This document shows, in pieces, positions 12,501 through 24,500 of a DNA stretch of 36,697 bases. Within the stretch, counting starts at the first letter, position 1; the number at the start of each line of letters is the position of its first letter. Source of the stretch: Reticulitermes lucifugus (taxonomy: Eukaryota > Arthropoda > Insecta > Blattodea > Rhinotermitidae); NCBI GenBank assembly GCA_026260175.1, contig JAKCWW010004501.1, positions 1 to 36,697 on the forward strand, given 5' to 3'. Position numbers and translations under genes: made by a program. The notes under the pieces were generated by a model, which made no database searches, had not been told where the DNA came from, and saw nothing but the letters and a program-made list of their open reading frames with translations.

Positions 12501-15500
12501 CTTGAATAACCCACTGGAATACGAGTCCTGCGGCCTGTGCGACAAGGTGATCACTCACTCAGGGAGTCCTACCAGGTGTGTGTGCCCAATTATGTATGAT
12601 CTAGAAACTGCAACAATGAGGCGGCCTAGGCCCGAGTTTGGCTGTTGAGCCACAGGGGGAAAAAATGAAACCTGGAAGTATGTTAAAAATACATACAGCT
12701 GTAATAATCGTTGTCACTATGTGATAGCAACACACCATCAGAGAAATTTTTGACAAGAGTTTATTTGCCTGACTGCAGGGAAAAAATGGATTAAGTATTT
12801 CCAGCAGATGCACCATGTTCATGTAATAATGCTTCCATGCTCAGGGACACAATACAAAATACTCCCTGTGTAAATACATAAAGCTAGCTGTGCTGTAAAG
12901 TGGACACAGAGACAAAGTGCAGTGGAAGTTCAAAATAACAGATGTTATAAGTGACACCTGCGATGTTTGGGAAAAACTTCAGAACATGTAAGTTCACTCA
13001 ACTTCAGAACAGTGCTCTGTCAGTCCTGGAGAATTTCTTGCCAACGTTCTCTTCTATAGTCTGTTCTCATATTTTTCATTCCTTCACAAATTTTGTTCTG
13101 CATGTCAGAACTTGCACATCACCAAATGTTACAACTGATAGAAATAGCGGATGAAACTAGATGTGTTAGAAGGACTTGGATATGGGGATATTCATACTGA
13201 ATCACTTCATCAATACAGATGATACTTTCACAAACTTAAAACAAGGATGTCATAATCTCAAACTATATTCCCTGACTACTAACTCACAGAACAAACAATA
13301 AGGTAGGCACAACAGAGATCACCTGAAAATAAAGTATTCAATTCATTAATTAAAAAAAAAATCCATTCCACCTTTTCACATGTTGAACTGCATAGTGATG
13401 ACAGTTGTCTCCTGCATCAGATTGCCCTTCCTTATTACTACCTGAAAGTTTTGTTCTGTTCAATCATGCCTTTTGTAACTAAAGACAGTAAACATTTTAC
13501 AGTGTATTTATATCAGACACATTCGATAAAGACACAATGATAACATGGTAACTTCAATCTCCTTAGTATCAACATCCTATGCTTATTATTTAACTACGCC
13601 CCTATCAAGTAGCCACATCCATTTCAGTAATGACTATAAGCAGATGGAACGCAGAATCACTTCTGTGACAGTACCGTGAATTACTATTAATTCTCATTCC
13701 TACTGTGGGCCGGGACAGTGCAGTTGGCATAGTGAATTGCTACAGGCTGGACAGTCCGGGGATCGAATCCTGGTGGTGGCGAGACTTTCTGCACCCGTCC
13801 AGACTGGCCGTGGGGCCCACCGAGCCTCCTGTACAATTGGTACTGGGTCGTTCCTGGGGGTAAAGCGGCCGAGGCATGGCGTTAATCACCCACCCCCATA
13901 TAGTGCCACGGTTAAAGAATGAGTAGAACTACACCTCTACTCTCCCTCTGTGCCTTCATGGCAGGTTATAGAGTGAACTTTACCTTTTACCTACCTTATT
14001 CCTACTTCTGCTGTATGTAACTGTAGAACACACACTCATTAAAAAAATACAATAAGTGTACTGTAAGTTTAACAAATGTACAGATGAGGTATAGTAGAAG
14101 TTAATGTGCTTCAGTGACACCCACTGTGGAATGCAATGCTGCACAGAGTTTTGTACCACAAAGAATACCCCAACACACAATGTCCTGATAAATACAGACA
14201 GCCAATGAAACCACAGGTTCAGCAATACAGCATGAAACACGGACATTACATCCGTCTTCATAGTGGCAGCATATAGGCTATAATTTGACAGTGACAACAT
14301 GCTTCAGTCATCTTACTGTCACACAGCTCATCAAGAAATCTAATCTTGTAATCAAATATTCATGTTAGTTGCACACTCAATTTCTGCTATACAACTCAAT
14401 TCCAGTGTACATTATATGTGTAAACCAGCTGTTGAAATGTGCAGGAGAAGGGCATGGCCCTTGGTGCAATGCAGTCCTTTCTAACTGAAAGAAACAGGTT
14501 CAGCTTGTGACTAATCTAAATATCTCTGATGGTGATGCAGTCAAACTATAAAGTTCTGGGATTGATGTCACTGTGCAAGTATGGTTAGGCACATAAATCA
14601 ACTGTAACCACTCTCTGTTTATATTTATATTTACATACCTATTTCTTAGATGCATCTTCCGCCATACACGGATTGAATATGAAATTGGTCATGGTTAAGA
14701 TACAGATGCAAATAGCATCTATGTCCAATAGTAATAAGACAAGTTACAAATACACACAATACAAACAATATAACAAATGAGAAATGGAATAGTAATAATC
14801 ATAAATAACACACCCACATTATATATCCACACAGTAAACATTCAATAATACAAAGAATACCAACTTCATGTTATGACCACCAGGATTAGTGATAAGACAG
14901 CTAGCTCAATCAGTTTATCTGTAACAGCACCCATGAGTTTTGTTTTCTTTGTCATCATGGAGCAGCACAAGCATCAAGTTTTGTTTAAAACTCAGGAAAA
15001 CAGCTAAAAAACCTTACAAAATGCATAAAACTGCTATGGAAGTGAAGTTCTATCTCATACATGTCTTCAAATGGTTTAAAAGATTCAGAGAGGGACATGA
15101 GGACCCTGCCACTGATCCAAGGACTGAACAGCCATCAAATGTCCGGAATCCAGAAACAGCTGCAAAATTTAGGGAACTGGTAGACAGAGACTGTCAAATG
15201 CCTAAAATTTTAACAGAGGGTCAACTGCACATTAACTGGGAGACAATCTGATTCCTCATGAAGATTTTTGAAAGAGGAAGATATGTGTGATATTTGTTCC
15301 ATACAGTCTCAAGGATGATCTCTTCTACCATGATAGTGAAGTGTTTTCCTGATGAATCGCAGTGTGGTACAGATCAGCTGCCCACTTGACCTTGTGCCAG
15401 CCAACTTTTTTATATTCCCTAAAGCAAAACCCACCCTTAAATGGAGATTTTTGGACATCAAGGACAATGCAAAGAATGTAACAACTGAATCAAATGCACT

Positions 15501-18500
15501 TCCTTTGGACACACCTTTGGTGACTATGTTACGTGACTTTTAAAAGATACAAAAAGTGTGTTGCAGTCAAGGGAGATCATTCTGAAGAAAAGTAAAACAA
15601 CTTGCTTCTTATTTCAGTCCCAGAACCTTATTGTTTGACCACATACAACAGCACTGACCATTATACTAGACATTGGTCATCACCTTGAGCTTTTCTGGTG
15701 AAACATTAAGTCTGGGGGGAAAAAACATGTCAATGGAGTACATCCAAAGTAACAGTCAGGGTTAGCTTGAGGTTCAAGAGGTACCTAGTTCAAATTCTAG
15801 CTGAGGACTGCTATCATGGTTTCCCTCAGTAACTGCAGGCAAATGTAGGCACACTACATCGTAACAATCGTGTCTTCCCCAACTCACTATTCACATCCTA
15901 GTATTTTTTTTTGTTTGATGCTACACAACCTCTTGGGTAGAGATGGCACAATTAAATAACGGAATACACAACATGATATATAATGAAACATTACTGAGGC
16001 ATTCGAATGCAAGACAGCTTTTTCAGTTTTAATTTGTGTGGAAACCAGGCAAAGTGACTTCTAAAATGCCCGAATGTATGCCTATGGTGAATTTCATGAG
16101 TTTATATTAATGTAAATAACTCAGCCATTCACAATCACTGAACACCAAAATGCTATGCTGAAAAAGAGTACTGGCATGAGAATTCTTTGGTATACACTAA
16201 TAATGCATAAGGCTCATGAATATCCAGATTATACACATACTTCTGTGAAGATCTCTAACCTCACATCATTAATACTGACAATTTACCTATGCTGATGAGT
16301 GTGCAGCCACATTTCTGCTAGAACTCACACATACGTAACCAGCACTCACATCACAACCACTAACCAGTAAATTCATGAGAACGCTGTCACTGGAGGTCAG
16401 AGGTGGCTCTTTTGGTTGTTGCTGCCGTTGTTTATTGCTGCTTGGTGTCCCCCCTCCATCTAGAACCCACACTGAGTCATCATGGGGTCCTCTACACCGT
16501 ACTTGCTGGGGACCACTCCCCTGCATCAGCTGCTGCAGCAGCTGGGATGGCAGTTTCTGGGAAGCCTTTACCTCACTCTTAGTTCGTTTGGTACCCGCAG
16601 AAGTGTACTGGTCATCTGTGGTGGGAGTACACGAACGCTTGCATGGCCGTTCTGGAGGCCCTGCATTCCCATGTAGGCTTTTCTTTATGCCTGCTGTAGG
16701 GGATATAGGACCATCCCCCTTCTTGGACAGCAAGCACTGTAGAGGCAACCCTGGAACGGCAGTCCACTCCATACTACCTGTAGGTGTTGCTTACAGGGGA
16801 AAGAATGAATATCGAAATGCCACTCCCAAAATAGGAATAATCTCTGTGATATGACTGAAAACTCATAATGGAAAGTATAAACACTGAACTTAAAGTCTGT
16901 GATGTATTGTTCAACTGGTTTAGGATAAATACATTAGGATCTTCATTCATTTAGATTCCTGGCTGACTACTACACTAGTATGGAAATTCAGTAACAGCAA
17001 AAATCAATTAAGGTTACATTTGAGAAACATTTTTGGATACTTCTGAAGTCTTCTACCTGTATGTTCTCCCTTCAGCACAGAAAACTACATGCAGCATAAG
17101 AAAAAGTTGGTGTACTACTTTTGGTGCACATAGTACTGTAATGTCAATGTATATACTCAACTGTTGACCAGACATACTGTTTTCATGGCAACATAAGAAT
17201 CGCTGAAACATATTTGCTTTGCCAAATCCCCACAAAGAAAACTAAATTAAGCAAAGATACAGCATACATATTCAGAGGAAAGAGGGCAATAAAATATATA
17301 ATGAGACATAATTTAAGTATCAAGGTTATGGTTTGTTTTGTTACGTGGATCTGCTGAAGCAGGTGCCTCCTAAATGTGGGCACTCATCTACCAAACTGCA
17401 CAGAGTCTCATCCCAGAAGACTATAATGTTGATACTATCGTAAGAACCTCTAATCTCCCATAATTTAAATGACATTTAAGTGCATATTCATTCATACATG
17501 CTGTTACTCAAGATACTTATTTTGCAGTTTACAAAGATGAAGCATGTAACTCACTGTGATTCTTGGTGAGAACATGGCCAAGTACATCACTGGGATCCAC
17601 CAAACCACCTCCATGGTCAGGACATTTTACGGGCAGTGGTCGACTAGAAGGCTGTGAAGTGTTATCAGCACATAACAACTGTGCAAGGCTGGGGCTTTGA
17701 TTTGTCTTTGTAGCAGCTAGAGTTGGTGGTATATACCTGAAACAAATGGATATTGGTCCACCATGAAGATGATGATGATGGATGATGATGATGGATGATG
17801 ATTACGCTGATGGTGGTGGCGATTGTGCATGCACATCCATGTCTATGACGAACATAATCACTGGCAAGGCCTAAAAATGTACACAATACAATAGCCTGTG
17901 GTTTCACAGTGTTCCACAAACAGAAGAAGTTAACCTGTGTAAGCAATCTGAACTCACCAAGTTCTGATTTTATTTGAACTGTTGGTTTTACTGAAAGATG
18001 GCTTGTCTGGAACAGCTCCCCACATAAGATCTGTGGACATGAGTAACGGAAAGTCATCTCCCACCCCCATTGGGATGTATGGTGCACGCATACTCAGATC
18101 TTCATCCACATCTGACACACTAGTACTGTCCAGGTGAAGAGATAAGAAAGGAGCCATGTTGTTGTCAACCCCAGAATCACCTGGACTACATAATGAAGGC
18201 AAACTACAGTCACCAGGACTCTGGAAAAAACAGAAATACAAGCACACTCAAATAACATCTCTGCTTCCTTCTTGGAGGTCACTGCTCATAAGACAGGAGA
18301 ATAACCTAGGCAACTGCATACAGGCAGAAAATTGAACTTCATGCACTCAACAAGCTGCTGTTCCTACCTACTCGATTCAAAATATGTTGTACATTTTGCA
18401 GAACTGTAAAGTGGTACCTTTGAAAGGGCTGGAGAATGAAGACGAGAGCTGGGAGATCCACCAGAAGAGGAGGTCTCATCACGGTAAGAAAAGAAAGGGT

Positions 18501-21500
18501 CACTACTGTTGCTGCCCTCATCCTTTTTAGAACTTGAGTGACTCGACTGAGAGTCACTCAGTGTGGTCAGGTCCTCCGTCAGAAGAGGGCAGTAAGTATC
18601 GGAGAGTAAGTCATCAAACATGTCTGATAGAAAATAGTTTGTTTCAAGAGGAACATCGACATCTCCAGCAGTTGGTGCTAGGTGTGTCAGATCTTCTGGT
18701 TCATCCTTCAGCACTGCAACCAATTATCAAGCATCATTCAAGATCAACAACTGGAGTATTTAGATAATATGGTACAGTATTTAAACTATGGTATTAACAT
18801 TCTTAAACATGAAGAAACATACCCGTTAGACCTGGCTCCTCTTCTGAAAACATGAGGTAGCCTTTGTTCATTTCCTCTGTTCTGGGTGCAAATATCTTTG
18901 AAGTAGCAGCTTGTGGGCGTGAGAATGCTGATGGAAGTGGCATAGGAGGAGGTGGAGAAGAATGTGGTAACTGCACTGCCCTAGCAGGACTACGGGCTGC
19001 TGTAGGAGTTTGTGTTGGGGACACAGCAGATTGAGTAGACACAAATATTTTACTTGTGACAGTCTGAGGTCTTGTACTGGAGGATAATAAGGGAAATTTT
19101 GTGACAGGGACAGAGTTTGCAGAAATGGGAACAGAAGGGGCAGGAGAGGAGATCGAAGATGGGGAGGGTGTAGACACAGGTGCTGGGACAAAGATCTTGG
19201 TAGTAACCACTTGAGGGCCTGACACTACAGAAGGCAGGCCAACAGGCTTCACGTCAGGCTCCACCAGTTGCTCACCAGCTGTCAGCTGACTGCATGAGTA
19301 CACCTCATCTTTATGTTCAATCCCACTGCAACCAAACACAACATCCTAATTTTCTCACACGTGAAGAAAATTACCACACACACAAAGTGAGCACTGAGCC
19401 TTTTTGCAGGAGACATGACTGGCATAAACACGATATGTTGGCAAGCTGCAGTACATAGAACAGAATTTATCCCCATCATGCCTTTGTTCCCAAGAGGTGT
19501 GGTGTCATGAACAGTAAATTTCACAGCTGTATTTTTAGGAACAGTGTTTTAAGTACAAGGAAAAGGATCTCATTATCATCATTTGATGGGCCTTGTGGTA
19601 CTCTTATGCAACAAAACAGCACCAAACGCACTGTGTATTAATTTTACACTGCCTCTTCTGCATGTACAGGTACATGCACAGTCATTGCTTGGTGAATTAC
19701 AATTTTAATCATGAAACCCAATCTGCTATCTCACTTTCATCTTCTACCAGCTTCACCGTACATACGGCTCCCATTCGTCCCAGTTTTATGGGTTTAAAGA
19801 GTCTGTCCTGGTAGTCTGCAAAATTCTGTTCAGGATGCCAAATGTCCTGAGGTTTTTAAAGTCATACAAATCGGACATTTCTGACAATATGTATGAAAAT
19901 GTTGACTTCCTCACAGTGGTAGAACAGGAGTTGGACAGCCATCAACCAACCCCTAACAGGAAGGAATAGGAGAGGGAGAGGAAGATGTGTAGGCTAATGA
20001 TTACAGAGTCTGGACTGAGACTGGGAAGGATGAGGAACAGATATGTAAAGAGAAATCAGTAAGTGAACTGAGTGTCTGAGTTTGTAGAAGATAAAAAAAA
20101 ATTGTCAAAAAATATATGAGTGAACAATTTTCCTCTTCATCCAAGAGTATCGCCAATCAGTTGCTTAAAACATCATTCTTATAAGTTCACTATCCACATC
20201 TATCCTACTTCTCGCTTATTTAACAACAAAAGAACAGTGCAGCTGATATGCATGGTTAAATAAATTCAGTAACAAACTTATTATAGGAAATGGAAATGCA
20301 ACAGTGATTAAATACTGACTCAACTAATGTAACAGGCACAGAAACCCCTCAAACTCCACCACTTGGATCACAGAATACTTGCTTCTGAACGAAGCAGAAT
20401 TAGCCACCAATATCCTTTTGTCCTGTCACATTTATTTGTACCAGCGCACAGTTATCAGGAACAATTCACAGCCACATCTACGAAATTACATCTTGCTCCA
20501 TCTTTCCTTCACACCCATGAAAAGAGCGCAAGAAGACAGGCCTCAGACAACCATGACCTATACCACTGAACTTGATTCTAAAATATCATATTTGTTTCTT
20601 TTGTTTGCATACTCGGAGTGGAGTAAAGGCGTGTCTTGTAGCAACTGCAGTGGCTGGTGGTGATGGGGACACCAGGTCACATGCATCTCAAAACGAGTTA
20701 TGTTATCACTGATGCACAAGGGGTTCAACACATTTCTGCCATTCAAGAATTTGTTCTAGCAACGGCGAACTTCATTTCCTCCTCGGTTACAGCCAACAAA
20801 ATTCCGAAAAAAGAATATCAAGTAACTGCAGTGAGGCCGTGCCATGGATCAGGCGGTTAGTCGCCGGCCTCTCACCACGGAGGCCCGGGTCCGATCCCGG
20901 GTCAGTCCATGTGGGACTTGTGGTGGACAAAGTGGCACTGGGGCAGGTTTTTCGCCCGGTCAATTTCATTCCACCGGTGCTCCATTACAAGGAAAAACGG
21001 GGGGGGGGATGAAATAATAATCATCTTCATCACAGGGTTGCACAATGAGCCTCAAAGCTGCGGTGCGTCCCCCCCCCCAAGAAACTGCAGTGAACGATAA
21101 TTCGACTTAATGTGGATACTCGCCATGTTTGCAGTATATTCCCTAATGCCCTTGCTGTGCCAAATGCACGCTTCATGCTGAAATATTGCTCAAAGAACAG
21201 CAGCCCGCTTTTCATCATCAAAGCACTGCAGTAAAGGTAAAAGGAAAAATCGTTCCTTGCTTCAACAGCAACATGCCATGAAGACATACGTGTGAATGGC
21301 GACATACGTCTACTCACTCTTGAGCTCTCTACCAGAGAAGGAACATCAGTCGTTTTGAAGAAGGAGAAATAGGCCCCCGAGCTAGTCTGAGAGTCGTGGC
21401 GACAAAAAAAATTTTCTAACCTAGGCACTGCCGAGAAATAAACTCCAGTCATCCAGCCCGAAGGCAATCACTATAGTCGTATATACCGGTTCCTCAGCAC

Positions 21501-24500
21501 GATAATGAACAGCACACTTTGCAAAGCAGCTGGGTAACAAACACACATCAAAGGTGCACGAAAAACATCCATCAATGAACTATTTTGACATGCATTTTAC
21601 ACTCATCATTACTATCCCTGCCTGTTTCCGAGAATGACTGAAGGAAGAACGGCAAAACTGCCGCAATAAAACTATGGCCGAGTGTTGGACTCAAAACAGC
21701 AAGAAAGCTTTTCGTAGCACCAACTGACCTAAGAGATAACGAGAGATTACAGTCAACAGTGGTACAACGTATTGTCTCCCAACAAACTGTAACAAACACG
21801 CATGTTTAAATAGTATGGCTGAATTTTATTACACGGCAACCATTCGAATAAAAGTAGCAACAAAAGACCCACGATATAATTTTTGACCACTGAAACGTTA
21901 TCACTGCTGGGGGAGAGGAGAACAACATTTCTTGAGGAATCAGGTGTTCTGGGTTGTCACTTCTAGTAGCGGGGTTATCGAGTCTCAGCGTTTCGAAGGG
22001 ATGTATCGCCTTCATCTTCAAGGGATTCTTCTTCCAGGCCTCATCAACTCTCGAAGATGAAGGCGATATGTTCTTGCAAAACATCGGTATGCATTAACCC
22101 TGTTCCACTCAGCGTAACAATCCAGCAGCCCCGAAGCTTCAACACCAAAGCTGCGGAAACCTATCCCGCAAGATTTCTTCTAATGCCGAAGGTTGAGCCC
22201 ACCGTCTTCGGCGTCAAAATTATAGTTAATGCTGCAGATGCAATACAGGTATTCAGTGGCTGCAAGGACTTCGGCACCTCTAATGAAACGACAAAACGGA
22301 GGTGAAGCGACAGGTACTACCCCAGTAACGGTTTTGTAGGACTCTGACAGCATTGGAAATTTGTGACTATTCGTTTCTTCATTCTTTGGCGTGAAAATTG
22401 AACACGGTCGACGAGCAAGCCACAACTGACGTGAATTCGAATACTTTGTAAAACGACACGAAGCAAAGAAACGTCATCAACCTTAATAACTCGCGACACA
22501 TGAGCGCAGAAAACTCAGAAGTATCGGCAATATTAAACAGCACGTGGGCCAAAACTTTGAATTTCCTCATGATTACTATTTTTAAAGAGAGGCAATTCAG
22601 ATGTCTTATTAACACTTGCTGGTAACTGCCATAGTTGCACGTATCGAAGTTCACTTACATCGCACACACATCTTACCTCGCTGGATACGACGGTAGTGAC
22701 AAACTGTAGATGCCCAGACCGCATCGAGACGTCAGGCCTGTCACGCGCCGTGCGTTCTAATAAGCGAGCACAACAGCCGCTAGTCAGGTGACCCCCCCGC
22801 CCCACTCAAAATCCGATGCACTCACACCCCACGTGGTTTCAGTCACATGGAATAACAACATATAGCAGAAGTGTCCTAAATCCATTTTTCTATTCATACA
22901 GTCTGTGTTTCAGGTATCAGCTTCGCGTACATATGAATCATCCAGCTTTCACGTGTCCACATACTATATATACTTGGCACAACTTAAGCCACACAAGTAC
23001 AAATCTCAACTACACAGACCCTAACCAAGACTCCCGCTTATCACCATCACCTGTTAACGACCCTAAAATCGTAAACAAAGAACAGGCGGCTGCGCAATAC
23101 GACTCTGAACTGACAGAGGCAAGGCTCCTGCAAATATGCCATAAGATACTTGAAACCTCTAAAAACGAAACGCGTCTGTTTTATATAATGCCTCAGTGCG
23201 TACCGCGAAGTAAACACTCTCCACCTCGGTTATGCAAAACAAGGCAAAGTCGCTGTTTGTTCTGAGATCCATACAAAACACATAAATGCAATGTGAGCAC
23301 CATGTAGAAATTTTGAATGTTAAACCTAGTGGTAAGTAAAATAACTGCTAGGCTTTAAAAGGTTCAAGTGCATGATACAGTAATTATTTTGGATGTAGAA
23401 TAAAATGTTTCGATGCTTACGTAATACAAACAACGACGTTTCCTCCGATGTAACGGATCCTCAATGACAACATTCGTCACCACCTTACAATGACTTCTAG
23501 GCTACATCACGTCAAGCGCCTGTTATTTTTGTCCGATTTTAAACAAACGTGAACTTTCTGCGCTGATTTTAGTAAAAACCTCCAATATATAACTCCACGA
23601 AGAACCGTCCAGCGGCAGCCCAGTTGTTCCGTACGGACAGACAGTCAAAACGTTCAAGTCGCTTTTCACAACTTCGCGAACGCACCTGAAAAGCAGTGGA
23701 GATAAAGCATCGCATTGTTGCAATCCTCCTGGAAATACTGGAAAAGCATGAGGTAAGAGTTCAATTACACCTCACGCACACACATTTAATTACCCTAAAA
23801 ATGCTTGCGTATTTCTCACTGAATTACAACATTATAAGTACTTCCCTTCCAACGGAAAAGTAAAAAGTAAAGGTAAAGTTCACCCCAGAACAGGCCATGA
23901 AGGCCCAGAGTGGGAGTAGAGGTATAGCTCTACTCTTTCTTTAACCTCGNNNNNNNNNNNNNNNNNNNNNNNNNNNNNNNNNNNNNNNNNNNNNNNNNNN
24001 NNNNNNNNNNNNNNNNNNNNNNNNNNNNNNNNNNNNNNNNNNNNNNNNNNNNNNNNNNNNNNNNNNNNTTCGATCCCCGGACCGTCCAGTTCGTAGCGAG
24101 TCGCTATACCGACTGAGCTATCCCGGCCCACCCAACGGAAAAGTAAGCTTTTCTAAATCCATAAACAGTCCACGAACTGACGTCATACTCCTTCTCTGGT
24201 ATTTGTCGAACACAAAACACTTCATCAACAATGACCTATTGCAAAAGGACTCGCAGTGACGCTAAGTCTGCCAAAAGCATAATGGATAACATTCTGTAAG
24301 ACGACGACGATACAAATTAATGCAGTCTCGTTTCCCGTTTTATAAATGCGGGATGCAACTGGTTCTTTCCATCAATCCATACTTTTTTTTAAACATACGG
24401 TTAATCAATATATTTACATCGGCAATCAATGAACATTAAAATACTCTTTTTAAGTACAAAAATGCAACCTTGCAAAAGCATGCATGCTCTCCAAAGTCGA

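Larger units (their letters stand above)
3589..16328 (-). other. 12.7-kb intron before the terminal HIF exon
   Basis: The intron joins phase-0 ends of the 449-nt exon and the terminal exon. No further coding exon was recognised in it. It contains a SINE fragment (5098-5153), an inverted SINE-like relic (6012-6160), a fold-back insertion (6263-6426), a 27-bp tandem duplication (6762-6815), AT and AATAC microsatellites near 8.9-9.1 kb, a full SINE (13705-13997) and a mariner relic (14957-15600). The stretches 3650-5090, 6820-8860, 9090-13690 and 15610-16280 hold nothing I recognise beyond short spurious open frames. Confidence 0.75.

Noticed and set aside
16375..16854. 159-codon plus-strand open frame
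   Set aside because: It is antisense to the HIF exon 16329-16777 and has no recognisable domain; the open frame follows from that exon's composition.
17665..18087. 140-codon minus-strand open frame spanning a HIF intron
   Set aside because: Wrong frame relative to the ODD exon, and the middle is the GATGAT microsatellite read as His/Ser.
20835..20915. Functional tRNA gene
   Set aside because: It has tRNA-like A and B boxes but continues into a SINE body, is flanked by a target duplication, and a convincing cloverleaf with anticodon loop could not be drawn.
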